From Pogona vitticeps (Eukaryota > Chordata > Lepidosauria > Squamata > Agamidae): 64,000 bases of DNA. Under the pieces are notes generated by a model, which worked only from the letters and a program-made list of their open reading frames with translations, searched no databases and was not told the DNA's origin. Positions 1 to 11,777 of the stretch are shown here, in pieces. The translations under genes were made by a program, and so were the position numbers. Numbering within the stretch: the stretch's first letter is position 1; each line of letters begins with the position of its first letter. The DNA lies in contig NC_135785.1 of the NCBI RefSeq assembly GCF_051106095.1, positions 210,929,045-210,993,044 on the forward strand, given 5' to 3'.

Positions 1-640
1 CACAGAACATAACACATATAAAAATGGACTAGATTCGGATGAAGGTGGACTAGGAGTGAAAATTAGTGAAGAAACATTAATAAAAGCCCACAACAACCAA
101 ACATTAATAAGATATACAGATGACACCATATTACTGGCTGAAAATCAACAATGATGGAAAACAAGCCCTGATGAAAATGAAAGAAGGAAGTGCCAAAGCA
201 GAACTGCCATTGAACATTAAGAAGACAAAAATCATTACTACAGAAGAACTGAGTAACTTTAATGTGGATAATGAAGAAACTGACATTGTTAAAAGAGACA
301 GACATACAGACAGATTCATTTGAAATATGGTGCCGAAGAAGAGCTTTGCAGATACCCTGAAATGCTGAAAGACAAACAAGTGAGTCCTGAAACACATCAA
401 TCCTGAATTCTTTCTAGAAGAAACATGAAAAAATTGAGGCTGTCATGCTTTGGGCACATCATAAGAAGAAAAGTCTCATTGAAAATAACAATAATGCCAG
501 GAAAAGTTGAAGGAAGGAGAAAAAGACGAAGACCAAATATAAGATGGATTGCTTCCATATGGGAAGCCACAGCCTTTAGTTTACACTGCTGTCAAGGCCA
601 GAGCATTTTGGAGGTCACTCATACACAGGATTCCAATATA
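1..640 (+). mobile_element. RTE-type LINE remnant, ORF2 3' half
   Basis: Plus-strand reading near 106-150 gives IRYTDDTILLAENQQ, which matches the Y-x-D-D catalytic box of RTE/BovB reverse transcriptases (usually YADDT). In another frame it is followed by the family's 'ESAKAGLxLNIKKTKI'-like stretch (about 187-235). A later block at 425-560 reads like the C-terminal FGHIIRR...GKVEGRRKRRRP region. The frame changes several times, so this is an old, inactive copy cut by the window start. It resembles a squamate RTE family related to, but not the same as, the BovB copies elsewhere in the window. Confidence 0.7.
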
Positions 641-1565
641 TTAGAGGTAACTTGAAGGCCTATAACAATCATATAATGCCAAATTCATGTTTTAACTTTT
701 TTCTTCTTTCAACATCTAAATAAATGATATTAATAGGAACCATCTGTTGCAAACTTATTTTTACCATAGAAGGTGTTGTCAAATGTGGACAGAGTGACCA
801 AACTCCTGCATAGCTATTCCAGTAAAAGCAAAATATAGCAATCTGCAATAGAAAATTGCCACTAACAAGTCCTTGCTTAGATTCCTCATTGTGTGCTGGT
901 TGAGAGTGTCTTGGCAATCAGAGAATCTAAACAAAGACTTGTTAATAAGCAACAATTTGTTGATGTGAGTTGCATCATTTCCTTTCTGTCAGCACAGCGA
1001 CAGAACAAAATTGGGCAGTTAGCCCCTTATATCTAGCAGCTAAAACTATAGCTGTTTTTGAACAGATTGTTATGATAAAATAAATGTGTCAATATATTGC
1101 TACTCCAAAACATGTGCAAGCATAGATAAGTGCAGCCAATGTTGGGCTGTATCAGCAAAAGCTAAAATTTAATTCCAGTGTAATTTTTGATGTTTTTGTG
1201 CAGTACTTGTGTTTCACATATTTGTCTGTTTGTTTGTATTTTTCTACATAGCTATATAGTAACTTCAGTCAATTCACTCCAGGCAGTTTATGTTTCATAG
1301 TAATGGTTTATAATCTATGGAACATGATGTAGAAGGAATGGATAAAGCAGGAATAACAGGTAACTCAGGGTAAAAACAAATGCAACCAATAGATGAAAAG
1401 CAACAAAAGGACTAGGTGATCACTCCAGAAGACTGAGCTGGGAGAACAGAGATGAAAAGGCAGTTACTACTTCCTTTTCTTACACCCAGTGGAACAGCAG
1501 TTAATAAAAATGACATTGGGATATCAGACATCAGTTTACTACTCTTACTCATCTTTTGAAAGGGA
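641..1565. other. No gene seen; unique AT-rich DNA
   Basis: I find no reading frame with a recognisable domain, no SINE box pair and no clear inverted repeat. The open frames present are short and low-complexity. Confidence 0.5.
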
Positions 1566-1567
1566 TA

Positions 1568-3859
1568 CAGTAGGATCCCCATATCCTTTGCAGATTAGTT
1601 CCAAGCCCCCCGTGGACAATGAAAAGAGTGGATAACAACAAATGATAGACAGACAGATTTGTTGTTGTTTAGTCAGTAAATCGTGTCCAACTATTCATAA
1701 CCCCATTGACCAGAGCATGCCAGGTCCTCCTGTCTTCCCCTGCCTCCCAGAATTTGGTCAAAGTCATGTTGGTAGCTTCAGTGACACTGTCCTACCATCT
1801 CGTCCTCTGTTGTCCCCTTCTCCTCCTGCCTTCACACTTTTCCAACATCAGGATCTTTTCCACGGAGTCTTCTCATGAGATTGCCTAAGTATTGGAGCCT
1901 CAGCTTCAGGATCTCTCCTTCCAGTGAGCACTCAGGGTTGATTTTCTTCAAAACGGATAGGTTTGTTCTCCTTGCAGTCCAGGGAACTCTCAAGAGTCTC
2001 CTCTAATACCACAATTCAAAAACATCAATTCTTTGACGGTCAGTCTTCTTTATGGTCCAGCTCTCACTTCCATACATCACTACTGGGAAAACCATAGCTT
2101 TGACTATGTGGACCTTTGTCGGCAAGGTGATGTCTCTGCTTTTTAAGATGCAGTCCAGGTTTCTCGTCACTTTCCTCCCAAGAAGCAGGCATCTTTTAAT
2201 TTCGGGGCTGCTGTCACCATCTGCAGTGATCATGGAGCCCAAGAAAGTGAAATTGCCAGGAGGTGATGGGACCAGTGGCCATGATCTTAGTTTTTTTGAT
2301 GTTGAGCTTCAGACTGCTTTTTTGCCCGCTCCTCTTTCACCCTCTTTACAAGGTTCCTTAATTCCTCCTCACTTTCTGCCATCAGAGTGGTATCATCTGC
2401 ATATCTGAGGTTGTTGATATTCTTTCCGGCAATCTTAATTCCGGTTTGGGATTAATCCAGTCCTGCCTTTTGCATGATGTATTCTGCATAAAAGCTAAAT
2501 GAATAGGGGGACAATATACAACCTTGTTGTACTCCTTTCCCAATTTTGAACCAATCAGTTTCCATATGCAGTTCTAACTGTTACTTCCTGTCCCACATAC
2601 AGATTTCTCAGGAGATAGACAAGGTGGTCAGGCACTCCCATTTCTTTAAGGACTTGTCATAGTTTGTTGTGGTCCACACAGTCAAAGGCTTTTGTGTAGT
2701 CAATGAAGCAGAAGTAGATGTTTTTCTGGAACTCTCTGGCTTTCTCCATAATCCAGCACATATTAGCAATTTGGTCCCTAGTTCTTCTGCCCCTTTGAAA
2801 TCCAGCTTGTACTTCTGGGAGTTATCGGTCCACAATGAAGCCTACGTGGAGGATTTTGAGCATAACCTTGCTAGCGTGGGAAATGAGTGCAATTGTACGG
2901 TAGTTGGAGCAATCTTTGGCACTGCCTTTCTTTGGGATTGGGATGTAGACTGATCTTTTCCAATCTCTTGGCCACTGCTGAGTTTTCCAAACTTGCTGGC
3001 GTATTGAGCCTAGCACCTTAACAGCGTCATCTTTTAAGATTTTAAATAGATCCACTGGAATGCCATCACCTCCACTGGCCTTGTTGTTAGCCATTCTAAG
3101 GGCCACTAGACTTCACTCTCTACGATGTCTGGCTCTAGGTTAGCAACCACACTCTCTAGGTTGCCTGAGATATCCAGATCTTTCTGGTATAATTCCACTG
3201 TGTATTGTTGCCACCTCTTCTTGATGTCTTCTGCTTCTGTGAGGTCCCTACCATTTTTTTCCTTTATCATGTCCACTACTTTTTTCAGTTTAAGCTTGAA
3301 TTTTGTTATAAGAAGCTGATGGTCAGAGCCACAATCAGCTCCAGGTCTTCTTTTTGCTGACTGTATAGAGCTTCTCCATCTTTGGCTGCAGAGAATACAG
3401 TATAATCAATCTGATTTCGGCATTGCCCATCTGGTGATGTCCATGAGTAGAGTCGCCTCTTGTGTTGTTGGAAAACAGCATTTGTGATGGCCAGCTTGTT
3501 CTCTTGACAAAACTCTATTAGCCTTTACCCTGCTTTGTTCTGAACTCCAAGGCCAAACTTACCTGTTGTTCCTTTTGACTCCCTACTTTAGCATTCCAGT
3601 CCCCTATAATGACAAGAAGATCTTTCTTTGGTGTCAGTTCTAGAAGGTGTTGTAAGTCTTCATAGAATTTGTCAATTTCAGCCTCTGCAGCATATATATT
3701 TTTCACTATTCATAGCACTACCTTTGACTCCCTCTAGTGGCTGGTACTGGCAATATGTGTGAAAATAATTTTTTCTGGATTTTTTTAAAAAGTATTTTTA
3801 ATATTTTCAGGATAAGTGAATCAGTGGATACCAATCCTGTGGATAAGGGGGTCCTGCTG
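1568..3859 (+). mobile_element. Tigger-like DNA element split by a BovB insertion
   Basis: The left end CAGTAGGATCCCCATATCC (1568) and the reverse complement of the right end, CAGCAGGACCCCCTTATCC (3859), are inverted repeats matching at most positions. Both are flanked by TA, as expected for pogo/Tigger elements. Subterminal text (TTAGTTCCAAGCCCCCCGTGG near 1601; ATCAGTGGATACCAATCC near 3820) resembles Tigger termini. The two outer pieces, roughly 1568-1660 and 3715-3859, total about 240 bp, so this was a short non-autonomous copy. A BovB LINE fills the middle and is therefore younger. Confidence 0.6.
1661..3714 (-). mobile_element. BovB (RTE) LINE, 5'-truncated
   Basis: On the minus strand the fragment ends in the BovB 3' signature (ACTGACTAAACAACAACAAC). 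Reading back from there are: the region VFPVVMYGSESWTIKK near 2060; SMITADGDSSPEIKR near 2210; an RT palm block with NNKASGGDGIPVDL and CSNYRTIALISHASK (about 2870-3080); and part of the endonuclease with DLLVIIGDWNAKVG near 3600. About 2 kb of a roughly 3.2 kb element remains. The frame is interrupted repeatedly, so it is a dead copy. I could not find a clear target-site duplication. It sits inside the Tigger-like element at 1568-3859. Confidence 0.85.
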
Positions 3860-4154
3860 TATAGCAATGTAATCACGTGAAAAGCTTTCTTTAAAATTAG
3901 ACATCAACAGATGTTACAGATGTTTTTGCATATACATAAATGCAAAAAAATGAATATTTGTATATATGTTTTCTAAAGTAAAGCTTGAACAGTTTCAGAA
4001 ATTGAACTGAAGGATAGTTCTGTCGTCATATTCATTTCCTAATGTACAGGATAATACTGGCTTTCAACTTGTTCCGCTGCTGTGACACAAAAAGCACAAA
4101 ATCTTGAATCTTAGTTTATTTACTAATAACTTAGTTTATTTACTATTTACTAAG

Positions 4155-4522
4155 ACCATTGAAATGCATTGAAAACCCTTCAATGCGTTCCAATGGGCTG
4201 AAAACTCACCGTCCAGCGAAGATCCTCCATAAGGGCGGCCATTTTCGCTGCCTGTAAAGCGAGGAATCCGTCCTAGAAAACATCCGGTGGCCATTTTGAA
4301 AACATCCGGTGGTACATCCGGTGGCCATTTTGAAACCCGACAATCAGCTGTTTTTAGATCGTCGTAATGCGAAAATTGGTTCCTGAGGCAGGGAACCGAT
4401 CATCGTGAAGCGGATTTTTCCCATTTAAACCATCGTTTTGCAACTGCTTTTGCGCTCGCAAAAACCTAATCATCAAGCAATTTCCTTGTTAAACGAGGCA
4501 ATCGTTAAGCGACGCACCACTG
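4155..4522 (+). mobile_element. Tigger-like MITE, left end missing
   Basis: The right end (TTAAGCGACGCACCACTG followed by TA) matches the termini of the elements at 15553-15907 and 17769-19397. Internal text with paired 'cgttaagcg' and 'gcgaaaa' motifs, and a run with repeated CATCCGGTGGCCATTTTGAA (4282-4335), belongs to the same group. I see no matching left terminus, so the element is probably truncated near 4155. Confidence 0.6.
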
Positions 4523-5364
4523 TACTGCAATCTAGAGATGACTCTAATGCTGGACATAGATTGAAGTATCTCTTCGCCAATTAAATTACCTTTTTTTCTG
4601 AAAACACTTTTTATTTATTTTGTGAGGACACAACATTCTCCTTTTTCATTATGGGTTTACAACTATGCCTCAGAGCAGAGCAGGTAATTATCACTTTCCT
4701 TTGGTGCAAAAATAGCAAGTTAAAGCTCTGGCTGCCACTAGGAAATTCATGAACAAAATCATGATCCTGAAGTCAACAATTCCACATAGTACCCTGGCCT
4801 TGAATTCAAAATAGTGTGCCCTACATCAGAGGGACCAACAGTCTCATGATATGTGTGGCCAATGTCATTATTCTACTTTTTCATTATATCTACAAGCAAA
4901 AGAAGTTAGACATACTTTTTCTATACTTCTGTGCATATCTGTAGACTACTTTTAACATGGCTCAAAGTCACTATACTCTCCAATATAAAACTTAAACATT
5001 TAATTGCAATTACTTTGCTAGGTCATTCTGAACTTACATTAATCTTCTTATTTGAGTTATTATTTAACGTTGTGCCTTTCACCCTCACAATGCCTTCTGA
5101 AAGAAAATTGTGGTATTATAGAGAAAACAAAGAAGTTCAAATGAAAAGTGCCAGTACAATGCCTACATGCAACTTAAAAATTGGGAGACCCTGTGGAATC
5201 AAACCCAGACAGTAGGGTGTTGTTGTTGCTGCTGCTGCTGTTTGTTTTGTTTTTTACTGAGACATTGGTAGTGAAGTATTCAAGAGAAATGATGTTAAAT
5301 TTTAGGCATAAATTGCTGTAACAAAGTACTGGTTGCATTCCTGGGTGTGTGAGGAACATTACTA
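4523..5364. other. No gene seen; unique DNA
   Basis: No recognisable gene or repeat. A short GTTGTTGTTGCTGCTGCTGC run lies at 5218-5240. Confidence 0.45.
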
Positions 5365-5880
5365 CAGTGGGTTCTTGACTTGAGAACTTAATCCGTATTG
5401 GAAGGCAGTTCTCAAGTCAAAATGTTCTCAAGTCAAATCTGCATTTCACATAGGAATGCATTGAAAACCATTTGATCCGTATCTGCTCTTTTCCGTCCAT
5501 AGAAACTAATGGGAAGCTGCTATTCTGCCTTCGACCACTAGAGGGGGGTATTTTGTATCTTTTTTTCCTTAGGTCAAGAAAGGTTCAGGGAAGGCAGGGA
5601 AAATACAGTCCAGGCAGGACAGTACCAGGCAGTCCAAAGACTGTCTCCCAATCCACTCTCTAAACGCTGGGAGGAGTGAGGAAGCAGACAGGCACCCTTT
5701 TCACTGGCCAACAGTTAGCTGAAAGTTCACATTTTGCACTTTCCCTGCCTCCCACGTGGTTTTTTTTTCAGTTCTTAACTCAAATCTAAGTACTTAAGTC
5801 AAGTCAATATTTTCCTATGAGAGTGGTTCTTAAGTCAAAATGTTCTTAACTCAAGTAGTTCTTAAGTCAAGACCCCACTG
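5365..5880 (+). mobile_element. Tigger-like MITE ('cttgacttgagaac' family)
   Basis: The termini CAGTGGGTTCTTGACTTGAGAAC-like (5365) and GTTCTTAAGTCAAGACCCCACTG-like (5880) are inverted repeats flanked by TA at 5363-5364 and 5881-5882. Repeats of 'tcaagtcaa' and 'cttaagtc' continue inward from both ends. The element is 516 bp with no transposase frame, so it is non-autonomous. A related shorter copy lies at 61048-61292. Confidence 0.75.
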
Positions 5881-7012
5881 TAGAAGCTCAATAATGAACA
5901 ACAATTTACTGCCAATACTTAAATTGCTGCCTTTATACAAATGAAAATCAGCAAGAATATTCTGGCCATTAGTTGTTTGAAAAATGTCAAGTGAACAGTA
6001 GCATCACAAAAGTTATACTTTATCATGTAAGGTTTGGGGGGGGGGGTTCCCAACAAAGTTAAACAAAATTTAAAAGCATGGCTATAAACATGCGACTGAT
6101 TATTTCTCAACAGAATCAGGCAAGATACGGTACATCACAGCAGCCTTTTTTCACCAGAAAACACAGAACAGCTTCCCCAATACAGTGCTTCCATATATTT
6201 AGCTATCCCAGATCATGACCATGGGCCATACTGTCTAGAAGGGACAAGTAATATGCAAAACATGAGGGGGAAGGAAATTCCTTTTGAAAAAGACAGATCC
6301 AAAATATATTACAGTGTGTGATACAATTTTACAGCTGGGTCACAGAGCATACAGTTTAATTTTGAAGAACTGTGTGAGTTAATGATTTCCTAAAATTCAA
6401 TTCCGTTTCAGACATAATGCTTTTGGCAACCTTTTCTGCCTCATCTCCTCCACAAACGTCAGTGTAATCCTCATTTGCATGCTATGCTCAGCTCAATATA
6501 TTTCTGACATAGACATTTATGCAAGACAATTATCCGAACATATTTATGTAGTGAGTGGAACTCTGTTTCAGATAATCAAAGCAAATACAGAAATGTGAGC
6601 ATAAAACAAGTGATTTTACATCTACATTTTAATCATTTCACATTTAAAACAAAATTTAAAACATTTAAAACAGATATTATTAGTTATTTAATCTAAATTA
6701 CTTAGATGAGTGTTTTGTGTAGTTAATGCCTTACTGTCCCGTTTCACTGTGCTAGTTACTACTGATTTTAATGGCAAATATCTATTTTTTAAAAAATATT
6801 AACTACTGAACAACGAGACTATAAACTTCTTCCAAGTCTACACTAGGAAATCTATATCAGAGTTTTATATGATTACTGAACACTAGTAATTGACATGACA
6901 AATAGTTCGGGTTGTAGGTAGTCTGTACCTTTTTGCAGAACTGTTCTCAATACCACAATGATAACAACTTAAAAAACACCCAACAACTTGCTTTTTCATC
7001 CCCGCCCCCTTG
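5881..7012. other. No gene seen; AT-rich DNA
   Basis: No gene or repeat family recognised. A 10-base G run lies at 6036-6045. Confidence 0.45.
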
Positions 7013-7014
7013 AT

Positions 7015-7440
7015 TAGGCATCCTTCAGTCTCGAGATACTACAGTAACATGCTCTGTATGGAGGACTTGGAACAGCATCTAGTGTGGCTGAGAAAGCCAA
7101 TTCAAGAGTGGCAGTCCCTTCCACGCTGAAGACAAATACAATCTGTCCCCTGTCCAGCTCCCTGATTTTGCTGCTTTCAGGACTGCCTCTTTGCCTCAGC
7201 CTACTGGACAAGGGTCTCTTTAAAATGGGAGAGGCCATGATACATCTGAATGCTCAGATGTCAAGGTTTCCCATCTGTTGAGGTCCATTCCTAAGGCCCT
7301 CAGATCCCGCTTGCAGATATCCTTGTATCACAGCTGTGGTCTCCCTCTGGGGCGATTTCCCTGCACTAATTCTCCATACAGGAGATCTTTTGGAATCTGA
7401 CCATCAGCCATTCTCACAACATGCCCAAGCCAATGTGACA
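7015..7440 (-). mobile_element. Non-LTR retrotransposon 3' ORF2 fragment, copy 1
   Basis: Minus-strand translation from about 7440 downward gives GHVVRMADGQIPKDLLYGEL, then a GRPQL..YKDICKRDLRAL block with an in-frame stop between the two. This is the style of C-terminal tail found after the RT domain in several LINE clades. Further on there is a degraded stretch where such LINEs carry a Cys/His motif. The same segment recurs at 16894-17299. I did not assign the clade. Confidence 0.65.
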
Positions 7441-7744
7441 TCCCCACCCCCAATTTATACATAAATTAATACTAGGTTTTCTTTCCTCCTATTTTGTTAA
7501 GCTCACTGGCTAGGTCATACTACGGTCTTATTAAACAACAACAAACAAAAAACCCAGAACAATCATCTGAAATCTCCCAAGCAAAGGCCCAGAGAACAAG
7601 CTGGCTCATTCCCACGCTCCACAATCAACCCAATATCCATGATTTCAATCCTTGCCTACTAGTTTGCTAGTAATGACAGGGACATTTTCATTTGCTTAGA
7701 ACAACTCACACACAGGCAAAAGAGCATGCATTCTTCAACTATGT
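7441..7744. other. No gene seen
   Basis: Unique sequence between two LINE pieces; no frame or repeat recognised. Confidence 0.4.
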
Positions 7745-7945
7745 TGTTGATGTTACATACCATCAGGTCGCTGATGGCTTATGGTGACAACATGAACAAG
7801 CAATCTCCAAAACACCCTGTTCTCAACAACCCTGCTCAGAACTTATAAACTAAAGCTTGTGGCTTCCTTTAGAAAATCAATCCATTTCATATTTGGTCTT
7901 CCTTTCTTCCCGCTGCCTTCAACCTTTCTGAGCATTGTCTTTTTC
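7745..7945 (-). mobile_element. RTE-like LINE 3' tail fragment
   Basis: The text 'catcaggtcgctgatggctt' and 'ggcttcctttagaaaatcaa', then 'ttcccgctgccttcaacctt', is the reverse complement of the 3' coding tail seen in the 1-640 copy (KVEGxRKRxRPN.RWI...EATAFSL). A related piece lies at 42378-42516. Confidence 0.5.
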
Positions 7946-9880
7946 AGAGAAGGACAGGTTACTTATTTGTAAATTGTAGTTCTTCAAATGGTCATCTGTG
8001 AATTCACACATGTGGGTGTTTCTGAGAGCTCCTGCTCCACTGTATGGGGTGTCCATGCTTGTACACCAGTAATCTTGATGCTAGGCTTCCATACCAGTAG
8101 GGCATAGGGGAATGTAATGACATATTCCTGTGACATCCAGTACTGTATGTTTCTCCCTGTGTATTCCAGGAAAACTGATGAATGGCAGCGTAAAATGCCA
8201 TTCCAGTCCTGGGTTTGACCTCTGATAAAACCGGGGCATTGTACAATAGTAATACGATGGATAACCTCTTGACTTCAACATGACTTCTTCTTGCTCATGA
8301 CAGGTGTTGCTGAACCTCTTTGAATGGGCAGTATTTCTCTCCTTTACTGTTGGTCCTTTGATACTGGGCTGTGGCACCAGGGTGGGTGACATGGCCTTTA
8401 GCCTGATTTGTTCCTTTTTGCACACCACACATGGAATGATTAAAGTGGTAGGGAAAGCCCCCCTCCCAATTCTGCATTTGCTATCTCTAGCAAGCATGTC
8501 ATTGCTAGCACCACTCTGGCAGCCACTGATGATGATTAAATCCTCTGCGAGCTAGCAAAAATTTAATGCAACTTGCTAGGCACATTGGACACCTTACTAC
8601 TCCCTATACCACACCATGGCTTGAGTGCAATGTGTTCCAGCAAAAATAGTGCACATCCTTATCAAATTTGGTGCATCCTGCTGGTTCGGTATACACCCTG
8701 TGTAGATTCAATAATGTATGATTTCCTTCCTTTCGAATCAAGGGGGTAATGTTGGCATATATAATTTTTTTTTGGGGGGGTAAAAGATAAAAAAGTTCCC
8801 TGACCCCTGCTCTAGGCACTTAAGGTAGCCCAGAAATCTAATCATGCTATGTTGAACAATAGCATCTCTACAATAATATGCTGCAACAAGTGGGCTTAAT
8901 ACACCACCAGAACAGTTGTAGCTTGACAAAAGAACCATAAGTACAGAAAACTAACTGCTTACCATAGCAGAACCCTGTACACAGACCATTCTTTTCTAAA
9001 CTACAAAATGTCATCAGTAGCCAATATTGCAGATGTCAATACAGATTACACAACTTCCTGTACAAACTGCCTAGAAAACTATTCATACAATGCATTTCAC
9101 ACTTGGATAAAGGGGTACTTACAGAAGCAGCAGCAACAAAGTGAGAAAGCAATATCCCAGATGGCCTTGCAACATGCTGAAGCTTATGGAGAACCACACT
9201 ACTCACAGCCAGACAGCTTCCCACACAAAAAGCCATGTTTCTTTTTCTACCTTTCGTAACTAATCCTAGGTCAATGAAGGTTTGCTTATTCCTAACCTGG
9301 TAGCACTTCCTGAGTAGAAGGCAGGCCATCTGTCCTCTTAAATGCACTGAGAACTTTCTGCTGCCCAGCTAGATGTTGTTGAGATATTGCAGATAAAGTA
9401 TATTTTGAAGCTCAATACAAATATTCAGCATGAATGACAAAGCCCTCACCACCAGTTAGATTATGATGTTTGGATAGCAAATAGATTCAGAAGGTTAATT
9501 GAGGACCTGAGAAACTGTTTAAGAGATTAGAAGAGACTTTTGGACCTACAATCTTCCCCTATTTGAAGAAAAATCCTTCAAGCATCATTTTGAGTCATCC
9601 TACTTCCTTGAAAAGAACATAGATCCTAATTTTGGAAGTAGAAAGTATGTTAGAGAAACTTGCATGTAGGCTGACCATATATGTGAATCTGTAGTATTTG
9701 AAAAGACGGGAATGATTACAATATCTGATGAACAAGAAAGAAACAGCTTTCCTACACCTAGATAAGACCACCAATTTTCAGACTCAGAATATTAGCAACT
9801 CTTGTCTCTTTTCTTATTCATTAAAACCTATAGCCTTCTTCCTTGACAGTTTTTCTTAAACATGTATGTCCCATCTTCTC
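7946..9880. other. Unassigned block beginning with a repeat-like motif
   Basis: At 7955-8010 the text 'ggttacttatttgtaaattg' and 'gtagttcttcaaatggtcat' resembles a terminal motif of a dispersed amniote repeat that I recall but cannot name. I found no matching opposite end. The remainder to 9880 holds open frames up to 138 codons on the minus strand (8081-8497) with no recognisable domain, so I do not call a gene. Confidence 0.3.
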
Positions 9881-9884
9881 ACTC

Positions 9885-9962
9885 CACTGGCCATGCTAGT
9901 TAGGGCTGATGGAATGATAACTAACAACATCAAGAGGGCCACATTCTGCACAAATACTCTAA
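9885..9962 (-). mobile_element. hAT-like palindromic MITE remnant (half)
   Basis: 'actggccatgctagttaggg', then 'ctgatggaatgataactaac' and 'aacatcaagagggccacatt', matches one arm of the common lizard MITE that reads 'ggccatgctggctggggctgatggg...ccagagggccac'. A second copy lies at 51413-51537. Confidence 0.45.
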
Positions 9963-10207
9963 ACATTCAGTAGCCAGATTTTGGCAAAGATTTAGGGCAG
10001 AACTCTCTCCTTCCTGCACTTCCTTTACCATTAATTTTATCACTATTTTTTTTTATTTTTGTACTGTTTTAGATAAGTGGTTCCCAACATTGGGTCCCAG
10101 ATGTGATTCTGTTCATTACTTATTTAAGTAAGCACTGTATGCCATCTAAACTGTCAAGCTAGCACTACAGTCCTGTTTGTCTACTGCCTGTCCTTCCTAC
10201 AGTTTGT

Positions 10208-10450
10208 ATTTAATTTTTATTTATTTTATTTATTGAGCTTATATGCCACCCATTTAGACATAGTCTCCTCTGGGCGGCTCACAAACACGTAATAAAAACT
10301 ATCAATATAAGGTAACGGTTTCCGACATTAACTCAAAACAGAATAAAGAGAGAAAGAGAATTATGTAGTCTGGAGGGAAGGCCTGTCTATATAACCAGGT
10401 CTTGAGTTGGGTTTTTGAAAATGCCCAGCAAGGGGGCCAGACGAATCTCG
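10208..10450 (-). mobile_element. LINE/SINE 3' tail with GGGCGG signature
   Basis: Read on the minus strand, this ends 'gccgcccagaggagac...ggtggcatataagctcaataaataa', the typical 3' end of CR1/L2-like squamate elements and the SINEs that borrow it. The ATTTATTT-rich edge at 10208-10235 is the tail. Confidence 0.55.
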
Positions 10451-11554
10451 GGGGGGGGGAGCGTGTTCCTAAGTTTGTAAATTATGTAATGACCTTTAAG
10501 AAAACCTACATCAAATTAAAGGCCGTTTTGCAGTAATTCAACCCCTCAAGGCTCCACATCTTCATGGTCCTCTGCCCAAAGCTATTCAATTTCCCTGGGA
10601 TCAGGTTAATGAATCTCTACTCTACTTGATATGGTATTGCTGAGGTATGCGATGCTGCTACTCACCAGTCAGTACAGTGGCAAACCTCCTTAATATTACT
10701 GTTGTGCAGAATTTCTTGATATAATATTGTCTCTCTTCCACTCAGCTGGAGACCAGGTAATAGGAAAGAAAGACTACTTGCCAGCTCTGCTAGTTCATAT
10801 ACAGTACAGTTACTGCTGCAACTAGTTTTATGCAAAATTTCATACATCTTTTGTTTTAGATTGTTTCGCAGGTGCTTCTTCCCTTTTTCTTCTTCCTATT
10901 TTTGGTGGACCAGTCGTTTCATTTTACATCAAAGAAAAGTGACAGGCAGTGTTCTCAAAAAAAAGCAACAAAATGGCTAAAAATGTTTCCAAGACGAAGG
11001 CACAGAGACAGCACAATCCAAGATGGGAGTTCACAAGGAACTTGAACATATGCAAAAAATATCTGAAGCAAAGAAAAACACACCACTACGTTCCAACCAC
11101 TCCAGGCTCTTTTAAACATTCAAAATTTCTTTCCCTCCTTCCTGGATGTTCTGATTGACTGAAACTGCATCCCTAACAATGCTACAGGATGAAACATTTC
11201 CTGGGTGATATGATGGACAAGGAGTAAAAGAAAAGTTACACAAAAGAGGGAAAAATTAAAAAGCACAAAACATTTGTGTTCCCCTTGTTCATTAACACAA
11301 ATCATTGTGTTGTAGACTCTTTTCCAGGAAATAACAGAAAAACAAGAAAATGAAAAAGAGAGCCTCTTTTGTGTTTTTAGTCTAAAACATCCCTAGTAGA
11401 AATACTTTATGAGTAGGATGACATGTTATACTGGCAAATGGGCTATGTACTAAACATATACCCTTTCTATATTCCATATGAAATCAGATCATATAATACT
11501 GGAATCAGAATGCATAACATATGACTCCACATCTAGCTATACACCACTTAACAG
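10451..11554. other. No gene seen
   Basis: Short open frames only (60-70 codons) on both strands, none with a recognisable domain, in AT-rich unique sequence. Confidence 0.4.
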
Positions 11555-11559
11555 TGGTG

Positions 11560-11760
11560 TTCCAGGCCCGAATTCAAGTTCTTGCAATTGCTTTTAAATC
11601 CCTAAATGGCCTTGAACCATGTTACCTTGTGGATCACCTGCCTCATATGAACCATAACGGTTGCAGAGATCTTGGTCACTTGTCTGCCTGGAAGACCTAA
11701 ATGGGCACAAGATATGAGTCATATGAAATGCTCTTCCATGGACTTACATATTTGATCTAG
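11560..11760 (+). mobile_element. CR1-like LINE 3' UTR fragment
   Basis: 'gttccaggcccgaattcaag', 'taaatccctaaatggccttg', 'gatcacctgcctcatatgaa' and 'gaaatgctcttccatggact' follow the order of a well-known CR1-like 3' region in reptiles (caggccaaattcaaag...ccctaaacggcttggg...ctcccatatgag...gaatgctctccc). Confidence 0.55.
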
Positions 11761-11777
11761 ATATTTCAGAATGCTTT

